From: Bacteroidota bacterium
Lineage (GTDB): Bacteria > Bacteroidota > Bacteroidia > B-17B0 > Aurantibacillaceae
Assembly (NCBI GenBank): GCA_003153315.1
Contig: PLYA01000054.1
Location: forward strand, 124,001 to 188,000
Direction: 5' to 3'
DNA: 64,000 bases
Shown in pieces: positions 18,985 through 28,401 of the stretch. The position numbers were made by a program, and so were the translations under genes. Positions within the stretch are counted from its first letter, which is position 1. Each line of letters begins with the position of its first letter. The notes under the pieces were generated by a model that saw only the letters and a program-made list of their open reading frames with translations, was not told the origin of the DNA and ran no database searches.

Positions 18985-19431
18985 CTACTTTTTCAATCCG
19001 AAGTAGATGAGCAGCACAGGCAATGTAATAGTTATGAACGCAGTAATTTTTTCAAAATCAATTTTTTGCGCGTTTACTAAATCATCAGGACACATAGTGC
19101 ATGATTCTATGCTTATCACTTTATTATCCTTTGAATAACCAACATTCAATTGTACGTATTTCCCTGTCGCTTTTGACCCATTTACAGGTTTTGTAAAAAA
19201 AGAGAGCGTTCTACGGTCGGTTACCCGGTATACATAAATAAATACGTTACTGGTATCGGTATACGCTTTAAGATTGTAGGGCTTAATTCCTAATATTTCT
19301 TCTACCTGTGGCTTGGACATTCCTAACTGCAAAGACATCACCTGTTCTAATGAAGCATATTTTGGGGATTGTACAATGCAAGATGTTAAAAACAACAAAT
19401 TAAATACAGTTAGTAATACCCGATTCTTCAT
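18985..19431 (-). CDS. BamE/SmpA-like lipoprotein with C-terminal membrane helix
   Basis: This protein of 148 residues starts at MKNRVLLTVFNLLFLTSC, a lipoprotein signal with lipobox LTSC. The mature part contains LQLGMSKPQVEEILG, the SmpA/BamE-fold signature, and a pair of cysteines in ESCTMCPDD. The C-terminus is a hydrophobic helix (FITITLPVLLIYFGL). I start it at 19431 because the longer frame adds 23 residues ahead of a clean signal. The role is unknown; BamE-like domains often bind other envelope proteins. Confidence 0.65.
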   Translation of the reverse strand: MKNRVLLTVFNLLFLTSCIVQSPKYASLEQVMSLQLGMSKPQVEEILGIKPYNLKAYTDTSNVFIYVYRVTDRRTLSFFTKPVNGSKATGKYVQLNVGYSKDNKVISIESCTMCPDDLVNAQKIDFEKITAFITITLPVLLIYFGLKK

Positions 19432-19600
19432 ATCCGTAAATATGAGAAGCTTTCCTCTCTTAGCTATTATATAATTTAATCGAAAAATTACAACATTCAC
19501 ATGTTATTAAACTCAAAACAATTGGTTTGAATTAATATCAATAAAAGCAGAGTTGGCATATACAAAAAACAATAAAAAAAAAATTCCTTATTATTGCAAT

Positions 19601-20524
19601 ATGATCTCAGTTTCTAACCTTAGTAAAAAATACGATTCAGTAGAAGCACTGAAAGGTATTTCGTTTAATATTAAACAAGGAGAATTTTTTGGTTTGCTAG
19701 GACCGAATGGTGCAGGCAAAACAACAACCATCTCCATCATGAGTACTATCCTTGAACCAAGTGGAGGTACTATAAACATTGCCGGTTTCGATCTGAAAAA
19801 AGACCCTACAGAATGTAAAAAGAACATTGGTGTGGTGCCTCAGGAAATTGCTTTATACAATGACCTTTCTGCTTACGACAACTTAATGTTTTGGGGTAGT
19901 TTATATGATGTTCCTACAACAGAATTAAAATTGCGCATTGACGAAACATTAAAACTGTTTGGATTGTCCGAAAGGAAAAATGATAAAGTAAAAACATATT
20001 CCGGTGGAATGAAACGCAGAATAAATATCGCTTCAGCATTACTTCACAAACCGAAAATTTTGTTCATGGATGAACCTACTGTTGGTATCGATCCTCAAAG
20101 CAGAAATCTCATCTTCGAAGTGCTGGAAAAATTGCACAAAGAAGGAATGACAATTGTTTATACGACACATTACATGGAAGAAGCAGAACGTTTCTGTGAC
20201 AGGATCGGAATAATTGACAATGGGGAAATCATTGCGCAAGGAACTTTGGAAGAGTTGAAATCACTAAGCAAAATACAAGAAACGATTGTTGTTTCATTTA
20301 CCAACTTAACAGATACTTTGTATGAACAAATTTCAAAAGAGTGGAAGAATATAAAACGAATAGAAGATTCAATTCAGTTTTTTTCTTCTGACATTAAAAG
20401 TGATCTGTCTGTCATCATTTTGAAATGTAACCAGGCAGGCTTAGCTATTACACACATTGATATTCAAAAAGTAAATTTGGAAACCATATTTTTAAGTCTA
20501 ACAGGTAAACAACTCCGCGATTAA
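19601..20524 (+). CDS. ABC transporter ATP-binding protein (ABC-2 type)
   Basis: This 307-residue ATPase has Walker A GPNGAGKTTT, the Q-loop VVPQEIALY, signature YSGGMKRR, Walker B KILFMDEPTVGID and switch His YTTHYMEEAE. A C-terminal extension of ~90 residues is typical of drug or lipid ABC-2 exporters. The start is the ATG at 19601 (MISVSNLSKKY), where homology begins. The permease gene starts two bases after its stop, so they form a two-gene operon. Confidence 0.93.
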   Translation: MISVSNLSKKYDSVEALKGISFNIKQGEFFGLLGPNGAGKTTTISIMSTILEPSGGTINIAGFDLKKDPTECKKNIGVVPQEIALYNDLSAYDNLMFWGSLYDVPTTELKLRIDETLKLFGLSERKNDKVKTYSGGMKRRINIASALLHKPKILFMDEPTVGIDPQSRNLIFEVLEKLHKEGMTIVYTTHYMEEAERFCDRIGIIDNGEIIAQGTLEELKSLSKIQETIVVSFTNLTDTLYEQISKEWKNIKRIEDSIQFFSSDIKSDLSVIILKCNQAGLAITHIDIQKVNLETIFLSLTGKQLRD

Positions 20525-20525
20525 A

Positions 20526-21752
20526 ATGATAAAATTAGCACTGAAAGATCTGAAATTATTTTTCGCCGACAAAAGAGCAATGCTGCTCACTTTTGCTGTG
20601 CCTATTGCACTCATCACACTTTTTGCCTTTTCATTTGGCGGAGCCGGACAAAAAAAGGGGGAGTCACGTCCAACCATTATTGTCATTGCAGATGCCGACA
20701 AAACAGTTGCTTCTAAAAATGTAATTGCGCAGATTGATTCTTTGAAAGAATTTAACGTGTCACTTACAAGTGTTGATACTGCAGAAAATTTAGTTAAGAA
20801 AGGAGACGAAGCGGCAGTTCTTGTTTTTCACAAAGGTTTTAGTGATTCATTGAAAGCGGGAAGCAAGCCGCCAATTGAGTTTGAATATGATGCATCTAAA
20901 GAAGCTGAAGTAGGAATTCTTCAAGGCGCACTTACCGGACAACTCATGGGCATTATCGGTGGAGGATCAATGGCAAAAAATACTCTGAGTAAATTTGACG
21001 ACGAATACCCGAATATGGATTCATTATCAAGGGCAAGAATTCATGAGCAGATACTAAAAGGCTTTTCCGGTGGCGATACAAAACAACAATCAGAATCGTT
21101 CATTAAATCAACTCCACTTATTGCAGAGGAAGAAAATTCTCCGGGGCTTATTCACGCAGTAGCAGGAACAGCGATCATGATGTTATTGTTTTCTGTTGTA
21201 GGCATGGGCGCAAGTTTATTAGATGAAAAACAAGAAGGCACATTAAAAAAATTATTGTATTCGCCAATCCGACCGAATAGCATCATGTTCGGGAAAATGA
21301 TCTATGCAAATCTGATCTCTATTTTTCAATTGGCAGTCATGTTCATCTTCGCAAAAGTATTTTTTGGTTTGGATATTTTCCCTCACCTTCTTCAACTGAT
21401 ACTTATGATAATAGCAACTGCGTATGCGTGTTCCAGCTTCGGAATGCTGATTGCATCATTTGCTAAATCACGTCAACAAGTACAAGGAATGTCTACTTTG
21501 ATAGTTTTGGTAATGAGTTGTCTGGGTGGTAGTATGATCCCTTCTTTCGCAATGCCTTTATTCATGCAAAAGATGTCTGTGTTCACTGTTAACTACTGGG
21601 GAATACAAGGTTTTTATGATATTTTCTGGAGAATGCTTCCAATAAATGATACTACATTTCTTTCCAGGATTGTTGTTTTACTATTAATAGGAACAGCACT
21701 CAACTTTATAGCACTTCAGATGTTCAAAAAAAATGTACTGAAAATTGCTTAA
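20526..21752 (+). CDS. ABC-2 type permease
   Basis: This 408-residue permease has one N-terminal membrane helix, a large extracytoplasmic domain (~residues 45-210) and five to six C-terminal helices from ~220 onward. The conserved ABC-2 stretch LLDEKQEGTLKKLLYSPI lies between helices. It pairs with the ATPase just upstream to form an exporter of the YhhJ/NatB kind. The substrate is unknown. A strong terminator follows the stop. Confidence 0.9.
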   Translation: MIKLALKDLKLFFADKRAMLLTFAVPIALITLFAFSFGGAGQKKGESRPTIIVIADADKTVASKNVIAQIDSLKEFNVSLTSVDTAENLVKKGDEAAVLVFHKGFSDSLKAGSKPPIEFEYDASKEAEVGILQGALTGQLMGIIGGGSMAKNTLSKFDDEYPNMDSLSRARIHEQILKGFSGGDTKQQSESFIKSTPLIAEEENSPGLIHAVAGTAIMMLLFSVVGMGASLLDEKQEGTLKKLLYSPIRPNSIMFGKMIYANLISIFQLAVMFIFAKVFFGLDIFPHLLQLILMIIATAYACSSFGMLIASFAKSRQQVQGMSTLIVLVMSCLGGSMIPSFAMPLFMQKMSVFTVNYWGIQGFYDIFWRMLPINDTTFLSRIVVLLLIGTALNFIALQMFKKNVLKIA

Positions 21753-21769
21753 AATAATTGGTATAAAAT

Positions 21770-21803
21770 AAAAAAGCGCTCTTTATCAAAGAGCGCTTTT
21801 TTT
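21770..21803. terminator. Bidirectional intrinsic terminator
   Basis: A perfect stem AAAGAGCGCTTTTT with its complement around an ATCA loop has A-runs on the left and T-runs on the right. It serves the convergent ABC-2 permease and lolA-like genes. Confidence 0.88.
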
Positions 21804-21820
21804 GTTTATTAAAATCTTAA

Positions 21821-22462
21821 TTATCTGATATCCTCAATCGATACTCCTTTGTGAGTTTTAGCATCGAATGTGAAATCGGTATCAGGAATAGCAGCATCAC
21901 CTGCAAATGTTTTGATGGTATATGTTTGAGTAGTTCCGTCTTTCATCATCATTTTCACAGACGTAATTTGTTTCTTTGTTTTATCAATGAACAATTTAAT
22001 GGTATGAAATTTTTTCTTATCCGGATTCACAGGATACAACTCTATTATTTGTGTACTCGCATCTTCACTCACAAACTTGTATTTAAATCCTTTTTCATAA
22101 ATGGTAAATATTGTTGAAGGATTTATTACATCATCCCCTCCTACTTCCATATCTTTTATCTGAACTTCATTCGCATCTTTTATAAAATCCCAAACAGTTT
22201 TTCCATCACAATAAATTTCATGTCCGGGAATTTCTAATTTATACTTTGTCCCTTTGGTTTGTATCTTGCAGGATTGTAAATCTTTCGTTTTATCCTTTTT
22301 TTCTACTTCCCAGGAAAATTCTGCTTTGATAGTAGAATAAGCTTTTGTCTTTACACTTAACTCATCCAGTATTTTCTTTGCTTTTGGATCTTGGTCTTGT
22401 GCTTTTGCAGTATAACATCCGATTGCCAATAAAGCGATAAGAGCTATTTTTTTAGTATTCAT
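21821..22462 (-). CDS. LolA-like outer-membrane lipoprotein carrier
   Basis: This 213-residue periplasmic protein has a signal peptide (MNTKKIALIALLAIGCYTAKAQ). The LolA-like fold is shown by the pattern AYSTIKAEFSWEV, then YCDGKTVWDF and the C-terminal TDFTFDAKTH. LolA shuttles lipoproteins from inner to outer membrane. It lies directly downstream of ftsK on the same strand, an order I recall from other Bacteroidota. Sequence similarity to enterobacterial LolA is weak, so the role is inferred from family and context. Confidence 0.82.
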   Translation of the reverse strand: MNTKKIALIALLAIGCYTAKAQDQDPKAKKILDELSVKTKAYSTIKAEFSWEVEKKDKTKDLQSCKIQTKGTKYKLEIPGHEIYCDGKTVWDFIKDANEVQIKDMEVGGDDVINPSTIFTIYEKGFKYKFVSEDASTQIIELYPVNPDKKKFHTIKLFIDKTKKQITSVKMMMKDGTTQTYTIKTFAGDAAIPDTDFTFDAKTHKGVSIEDIR

Positions 22463-22556
22463 ATTCTTTAATTTTTTTAGTCTACGAATTACAAATCTTT
22501 TCGAATTACGAATACACTCAGATTAGTAAATTAGTAAAAATTAGTATTTAGTACTG

Positions 22557-25055
22557 TTATTCCGTCTTATTCAAAAACTGTTCCAAAGATAACATATCTT
22601 TTATTAATACTTCTCTGGCCTTAGAGCCTTCAAACTGACCAATGATCCCGGCCGATTCTAACTGATCCACTATTCTGCCTGCGCGGTTATATCCTAATTT
22701 TAATCTGCGTTGCAATAAAGAAGCTGAACCTTGCTGTGTTGATACTACGATTTCTGCTGCCTGAACAAACAGAGCATCACGTTCTGTTGGGTCATCCATT
22801 TTACCACTTCCTTCTCCATTTTCATCCACATATTCAGGTAACATAAATGCTGTAGGATAGCTACGCTGACTCCCGATAAAATCACAGATCTTATCTACTT
22901 CAGGAGTATCCACAAAAGCACATTGCAAACGAATCAGATCATTCCCCGTTGAAAGCAACATATCACCACGACCAATTAATTGGTCTGCTCCACCTGAATC
23001 TAAAATGGTACGGGAATCAATTTTTGAAGTCACTCTGAATGCAATACGTGCAGGGAAATTCGCTTTTATTGTTCCAGTAATAATATTTACCGATGGTCGT
23101 TGGGTGGCAATGATCAGGTGAATTCCAATTGCCCGTGCTAATTGTGCCAATCGTGCAATAGGTGTCTCTACTTCTTTTCCTGCCGTCATAATCAAATCGG
23201 CAAACTCATCCACTACTAAAACAATGTATGGCAAGAATTTATGTCCGTTATTCGGATTTAATTTTCTTGCAATAAACTTTGCATTGTACTCTTTTAAATT
23301 TCTTACTTGTGCCTCTTTCAACAGATCATAGCGTTGATCCATTTCAATACATAAAGAGTTCAGTGTATGAATTACTTTTTTAGTATCAGTTATAATTGCT
23401 TCTGCACTATCCGGAAGTTTAGCCAGAAAGTGACGTTCTATTTTATTAAATAACGTCAGCTCTACTTTTTTAGGATCTACCAACACAAATTTAATTTGCG
23501 AAGGATGTTTTTTATAAAGAAGAGAAACCAATATCGCATTCAAACCAACTGATTTACCTTGTCCGGTTGCTCCTGCCATCAATAAATGTGGCATTTTAGC
23601 AAGATCGGTAATAAATGTTTCGTTGCTGATCGTTTTACCCAATGCGATTGGCAGATCCATCGTTGTGTTCTGAAATTTCTCAGACGCTAATATGGTTCTC
23701 ATAGGAACCATCTCAGCATTTAAGTTTGGTACTTCAATACCTATTGTTCCTTTACCTGGAATTGGTGCTATGATACGGATACCTAATGCAGAAAGACTAA
23801 GCGCTATATCATCTTCCAGATTTTTAATTTTTGAGATGCGGACTCCTGCGGCAGGAATAATTTCATAAAGCGTGACAGTAGGACCAACGGTTGCTTTTAT
23901 TTTTTCAATTTCAATTCCGTAATCACTCAGTGTTTTTAAGATCCGGTCTTTATTTGCATTTAATTCTTCTGTATTGATAACAATATCTTTGGTGCCACCA
24001 TAATTTTCCAATAGATCAATCGGTGGAAATTTATAATTGCCCAGATCAAGTGTCGGATCATATTCACCAACTTGTTCTACCAATGCCGCAGCAATTTGGT
24101 CGGCTGAATATTCTTCTTCTTTTTCTTCGATGTGCTCAACAGTAAATTGAACACCATCTGTTTCGGCAGAAAGAACGATTGCTTCTTTCTCAACCGGTTT
24201 TACAACTTCCTCAACGATATCATGTTTTTCATCTTCTACTATGTTCGTAATCTCCATCTCTTGTTTAATGGGCAGCTCAACTTCTTCAACAACATCTTCT
24301 TCTTTAAAAGTATTAATTATACTTTTTTTTTCTTCTTCCACTACCGGTTCAGATATTGCGTCATCAGTAATCGGATCTTTTTTACTTAAATCGAAGTTGA
24401 TATTAAATGCAGCTACCAAAAACACAACAAAAGAAAAAACCAATAACACTCCTGTTCCTATATGTCCTAAAATTGCATTCAGCTTATTGCTGATTGTATA
24501 TCCGAATGCTCCTCCTAAATAAAAGTAAGCATCAGAAAAAATATAACCGAGTGCTATTGAGGAAAATATTAAAAAGAAAAAAGAATATGCATATGCTTTA
24601 CGCAGATTTACCAATTCTAAATTAAAAGTAATTCGTAACCCCGTCAGCAATGCTAGGAAAGAAAAAATATATGATGCTGCACCAAACCATTTGTGCACAA
24701 AAATATGTGCAAGCAATGCTCCGAATTTTCCCAGCCAATTAGTAACAGCTACATCTGGAGAAAACAGATTGCCCAATATCTTATCCTGATCGACTTTCCA
24801 GGTAAAAGCAAATGAAGTAAATGCAATTGCCAGATAAGCAGCAAAAAGTAAAAGTGTTAATCCGAATATTTTTTGGAATTGTTCATTGCGGACAAATGCG
24901 AAAAAATTGTTAATCCGATTTAATAACGATACTTTCCCTGAGGAATCATCAATCTCTTTTTCTTTTTTAGATTTCGTTTCCTTAACAGATGATTTGCCAT
25001 CAGAAACATCTTCTTTTAACGTATTTTTAATTGTATTTTTTTTAGGCTCAGCCAT
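22557..25055 (-). CDS. ftsK: DNA translocase FtsK
   Basis: FtsK pumps DNA at the septum and helps resolve chromosome dimers. The 832-residue protein has an N-terminal charged region, four membrane helices (~65-215), an acidic linker (~230-330), and the motor domain with Walker A GATGQGKSVG and Walker B VLVVDEFADL. A winged-helix gamma domain closes it (LLQRRLKLGYNRAGRIVDQLE), which reads KOPS-type sites. All parts look intact. It is followed by the lolA-like gene. Confidence 0.96.
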   Translation of the reverse strand: MAEPKKNTIKNTLKEDVSDGKSSVKETKSKKEKEIDDSSGKVSLLNRINNFFAFVRNEQFQKIFGLTLLLFAAYLAIAFTSFAFTWKVDQDKILGNLFSPDVAVTNWLGKFGALLAHIFVHKWFGAASYIFSFLALLTGLRITFNLELVNLRKAYAYSFFFLIFSSIALGYIFSDAYFYLGGAFGYTISNKLNAILGHIGTGVLLVFSFVVFLVAAFNINFDLSKKDPITDDAISEPVVEEEKKSIINTFKEEDVVEEVELPIKQEMEITNIVEDEKHDIVEEVVKPVEKEAIVLSAETDGVQFTVEHIEEKEEEYSADQIAAALVEQVGEYDPTLDLGNYKFPPIDLLENYGGTKDIVINTEELNANKDRILKTLSDYGIEIEKIKATVGPTVTLYEIIPAAGVRISKIKNLEDDIALSLSALGIRIIAPIPGKGTIGIEVPNLNAEMVPMRTILASEKFQNTTMDLPIALGKTISNETFITDLAKMPHLLMAGATGQGKSVGLNAILVSLLYKKHPSQIKFVLVDPKKVELTLFNKIERHFLAKLPDSAEAIITDTKKVIHTLNSLCIEMDQRYDLLKEAQVRNLKEYNAKFIARKLNPNNGHKFLPYIVLVVDEFADLIMTAGKEVETPIARLAQLARAIGIHLIIATQRPSVNIITGTIKANFPARIAFRVTSKIDSRTILDSGGADQLIGRGDMLLSTGNDLIRLQCAFVDTPEVDKICDFIGSQRSYPTAFMLPEYVDENGEGSGKMDDPTERDALFVQAAEIVVSTQQGSASLLQRRLKLGYNRAGRIVDQLESAGIIGQFEGSKAREVLIKDMLSLEQFLNKTE

Positions 25056-25367
25056 CTTTGAGTTATGAATGATAAATTATAAGTGATAAGTGTTTTACAC
25101 CTACTACTCAAAATTACTAAATGGCGATGCTTTTAGTTTAGGGAAGTCAAAATCTTATAAACGTGACGCTGTGGATAACGGGAGAATGATTCTGCAGCTT
25201 TCAACAAAAAAAATTAAACCACATAGAAACATAGAAAAAAACGCCCTAATGAGATTACAGAGATACACATAGCTTATAAATCGTTTAAACGATTTATACT
25301 ATGAGCTTTTATGCCCATCTTATTTTTCTATGTTTCTATGTGGTTAAAGAAAAGAGAACCAGAGTGA
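25056..25367. mobile_element. Gap with MITE-like element bounded by 23-bp inverted repeats (25214-25347)
   Basis: The left arm, around CCACATAGAAACATAG (from 25214), and the right arm, around CTATGTTTCTATGTGG (ending 25347), are exact complements over 23 bp. A perfect 24-bp palindrome centred on CGTTTAAACG (25275-25298), flanked by CATAG/CTATG, lies inside. The element encodes no protein, as expected of a MITE or REP-type element. The rest of the gap (25056-25213) contains an AT-rich repeat-like word, GATAAATTATAAGTGATAAG, next to the ftsK start, and no gene. Confidence 0.75.
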
Positions 25368-26036
25368 CTACTGTCCCATCGTTTTTTTCAACTCTTCCAT
25401 AGTTGTTTCAGTGTAACCTTCTTTTGGTAAGTCGAGCTTTGCATCCGGTACCGATTCTTTGGAAATACTTTTTGTAGTAAATGTCATTTTTATTCCACCT
25501 TGAGTGATGACATATTCCAGTGGGAAACCTTTTAATCCTTCAAAAATCTCTTTCATTTTATCTGAAGGAATTTCAGTAGTATAATAAACAGTAACGGTTT
25601 CTTCACTACTATCCTTATTTTTCAACTTTACTTTTGCTTCTTTACAAGTATATCCGGCAATTTGTTTTGTACTATCAACATATTTTATGGTTGTTTCAGG
25701 AGCCATCTCTTTCTCGCTTTTAATATCGGCATCCGTCATTTTTATTAAATACTTTTTATCACCAAGATCCATTGACGTTACAATAGATTTAGTTTTATCA
25801 TCAATAAATGTGGAAGTATTTTGAATGGGGGTATTCAAATCAATTCTTCTTTTGTCGCCTTTAATAAATATAATAGATTCCGAGCCTTTAAGCGTACTAA
25901 GCATTTCGGGAGGTAATCCTGAGTTTTCAAAGGAAATAGAATAAGTAATAATTCCTTCAAAGCCGGGTTGGGTTTGAGCAGCTAAAGAAATAGTAAAAGA
26001 AACAGCTATTCCTAGTGCAAAAAATATTTTTCTCAT
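25368..26036 (-). CDS. Secreted DUF4412-like/GLPGLI-like protein
   Basis: This 222-residue protein has signal peptide MRKIFFALGIAVSFTISLAAQ. The mature part starts FEGIITYSISF and contains IAGYTCKEAKVKLKNKDSSEE, the 'GY-C-K-A' pattern found in DUF4412 and GLPGLI secreted proteins of Bacteroidota. The function is unknown. It is a paralogue of its upstream neighbour (26048-26734), 11 bases away, and the two form an operon. Confidence 0.6.
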   Translation of the reverse strand: MRKIFFALGIAVSFTISLAAQTQPGFEGIITYSISFENSGLPPEMLSTLKGSESIIFIKGDKRRIDLNTPIQNTSTFIDDKTKSIVTSMDLGDKKYLIKMTDADIKSEKEMAPETTIKYVDSTKQIAGYTCKEAKVKLKNKDSSEETVTVYYTTEIPSDKMKEIFEGLKGFPLEYVITQGGIKMTFTTKSISKESVPDAKLDLPKEGYTETTMEELKKTMGQ

Positions 26037-26047
26037 TACAAAAAGGG

Positions 26048-26734
26048 TTATTGAATACTTTCGAATAAAGTATTCATTTCTGCCTGCGATACCGCTTTGT
26101 ATTCAGCAGGGCGTTCAAATGAAGCATCCTCAACATTTTCTTTTTTTACTGATTTTGCAGTAAACTTCATCTCTAACCCGAATTTTTTCATCTGGTATTC
26201 CATCAATACACCATCGATAGCATGAAAAGGATTTGCAAAATTGGGATTATTAATACCAAGTTCTTTTGTGTAAAATATATCAAAATCCGTTCCGGTATCA
26301 TCTTTTAATTTAACATGTGCCATATTGCATTTATATCCTGCAATCATCTTTGTTTCCTTTAAAAGTGTTATATCTGCCGGGTAAGCATCATTTTCCTTTT
26401 TTATATCCGCTTCATTCTGCACCAAAGAAAGTTTCTTATTTAATAATTTCACCAATTGAGTAAGTGTTTTCGCATCAGGATCTGAAATAAATGAAGTTGT
26501 GAAAAGCCCCATGCCTGCACTCATTTCTGCAACAGATTTATTATTTTTGAATTTAACAGTCATTTTACTGGGAGCAAGCGTTGCCATCGGATTAGCCTGA
26601 TCGACTGCTACTGCTGAATATTCAATGGTGCCTTCCGAAAAAGACATGCCATTATCATTTTTGCAGTGTGAGCAACACTTTAATAACAGAAATACAACAA
26701 TAATAACAATAACAGGAAGTAGAATTTTTTTCAT
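26048..26734 (-). CDS. Membrane-anchored DUF4412-like protein (paralogue)
   Basis: This 228-residue protein has an N-terminal hydrophobic anchor (ILLPVIVIIVVFLLLKCC) followed by a Cys/His-rich CCSHCKND stretch. The mature domain matches the downstream gene: SEGTIEYSAVAV, MIAGYKCNMAHVKLKDDTG, LEYQMKKFGLEMKFTAKSV. The two proteins probably share a fold and act in the periplasm. Whether the anchor is cleaved is unclear. No function is known. Confidence 0.6.
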   Translation of the reverse strand: MKKILLPVIVIIVVFLLLKCCSHCKNDNGMSFSEGTIEYSAVAVDQANPMATLAPSKMTVKFKNNKSVAEMSAGMGLFTTSFISDPDAKTLTQLVKLLNKKLSLVQNEADIKKENDAYPADITLLKETKMIAGYKCNMAHVKLKDDTGTDFDIFYTKELGINNPNFANPFHAIDGVLMEYQMKKFGLEMKFTAKSVKKENVEDASFERPAEYKAVSQAEMNTLFESIQ

Positions 26735-26844
26735 CTATAAAGGAGCCACAGCCATTCTTTTAATATAATTAAATCAACCTTTTTTGCCGATTAAGTTGCT
26801 AAAGATAACGATAAAAAGATAATAGCCAAAAAAATTGCTTTTTT

Positions 26845-28242
26845 CTAATAACCCAATGTTTTCAGCATCGACTTATAACTTTGTTCTTTCGCAAATAAAT
26901 AGGTACTCAATTCCCCATCTTCATCTACATCTATAATAACATGTTTGGGAGCAGGGATCAAACAATGCTGTATTCCACCATATCCACCCAAAGCTTCCTG
27001 GTAAGCACCTGTATGAAAAAAGCCTAAATACAATGGATCTTTACTAACGGAAGTAACAATAGGCATATATACTTGATTCAAGTGTGATTCGGCATTGTAA
27101 TAATCTTCACTATCACATGTTAAACCACCCAAATTCACCCTTTGATATTCCTTATCCCAATGGTTGACGGCCAACAAAATAAACTTCTGCTTTATACCCC
27201 AGGTATCCGGTAAAGTAGTGATGAAAGAGCTATCGATCATATACCATAACTCATTGTCATTCTGCTTCTTAATATCTACTATCGAATACAATGCTGCACC
27301 ACTTTCTCCTACTGTAAAGCTCCCGAATTCAGTAAAAATATTTGGTTCTTTTACCTTTCTTTCTCTACAAAGATTCTTAATCTTCTGAATAATCTCATCC
27401 GCCATGTATTGATAATCATAACTAAAGCTTAAAGAAGTACGGATCGGAAAGCCACCACCTATGTCTAAAGAGTCCAATGAAGGGCAGACTTTCTTCAGAT
27501 CACAGTATACATTGATGCATTTAGTCAACTCCGACCAGTAATAAGTAGTGTCTTTGATACCTGTATTAATGAAAAAATGGAGCATTTTCAGCTCACATTT
27601 AGTGCTGGTTTTAATGTTTTTGTGGTAATATTCGATGATATCTGCCTGACGGATACCTAATCTGGAAGTATAGAATTCGAACTTAGGCTCTTCATCAGTT
27701 GCAACTCTGATACCAACTTGAAACTTGTTTTTACACAATTTCTCAAGCAATGGTAACTCATTTATATTATCTAAAATAGGGATTGAATTAACAAAACCGT
27801 CGTTTACCAACTCGCTGATATACTTCAGATAATTAGGCCTTTTATACCCATTATTAATTATAAAGGTCTCTTTTGTGATTTTCCCTGAATCATATAAAGC
27901 CCTTACCAAAGGTACGTCAAAGGCTGAAGAGGTTTCTAAATGAATGTCGTTTTTAAGCACTTCTTCCAACACAAATTGAAAGTGAGAGCTCTTAGTACAA
28001 TAACAATATGTATATTTGCCTTTATAATCGGCTTTCGCCATTGCCACATTGAATATTGTTTTGGCCTTTTGGATTTGAGCACTGATCTTAGGCAGGTAAG
28101 AGATTTTAAGGGGTGTACCATATTGCTTAATGATGTCCATTAAAGGAATATCATGAAAATTTAGTTCATCATCAACAACATTAAAACCTTCCTGAGGGAA
28201 ATCAAATGTTTGTTGTATTAATTCGCGATAAGTGTTTTCCAT
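26845..28242 (-). CDS. speA: Arginine decarboxylase (PLP, alanine-racemase fold, short Bacteroidota type)
   Basis: This 465-residue fold-type III PLP decarboxylase makes agmatine from arginine, the start of the agmatine route to putrescine. The PLP lysine is in YCYCTKSSHF (Lys84). The glycine-rich phosphate loop is SLDIGGGFPIR, and the active-site Cys region is GGLTCDSEDYY. Length and order match the short arginine decarboxylases of Flavobacteriia as I remember them, rather than the 630-residue SpeA of E. coli. Related diaminopimelate or carboxynorspermidine decarboxylases are a less likely reading. It is divergent from arginase. Confidence 0.85.
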   Translation of the reverse strand: MENTYRELIQQTFDFPQEGFNVVDDELNFHDIPLMDIIKQYGTPLKISYLPKISAQIQKAKTIFNVAMAKADYKGKYTYCYCTKSSHFQFVLEEVLKNDIHLETSSAFDVPLVRALYDSGKITKETFIINNGYKRPNYLKYISELVNDGFVNSIPILDNINELPLLEKLCKNKFQVGIRVATDEEPKFEFYTSRLGIRQADIIEYYHKNIKTSTKCELKMLHFFINTGIKDTTYYWSELTKCINVYCDLKKVCPSLDSLDIGGGFPIRTSLSFSYDYQYMADEIIQKIKNLCRERKVKEPNIFTEFGSFTVGESGAALYSIVDIKKQNDNELWYMIDSSFITTLPDTWGIKQKFILLAVNHWDKEYQRVNLGGLTCDSEDYYNAESHLNQVYMPIVTSVSKDPLYLGFFHTGAYQEALGGYGGIQHCLIPAPKHVIIDVDEDGELSTYLFAKEQSYKSMLKTLGY

Positions 28243-28277
28243 GTCTTTGAGCTGAATTTCGATTATATATTAAGAAA

Positions 28278-28330
28278 TGCAAAAGTAAGTAACTTACATT
28301 GATATATTTTAACCAAAGTAAGTAATTTAA
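28278..28330. promoter_or_regulatory. Shared control region between arginine decarboxylase and arginase
   Basis: The divergent gap holds an exact 11-bp direct repeat, AAAGTAAGTAA, at 28282-28292 and 28315-28325, spaced 33 bp (about three helical turns). The first copy overlaps a small palindrome GTAAG-TAA-CTTAC. The minus strand also has a TACTTTTG -7 box (28287 to 28280) serving the decarboxylase. A regulator bound here could control both arginine enzymes. Confidence 0.45.
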
Positions 28331-28401
28331 ATTAACAATTTATCAAATACCGGTTAACATACTTAATATAAGACCGGCACTATCTATAAAAAGCAATACA
28401 A

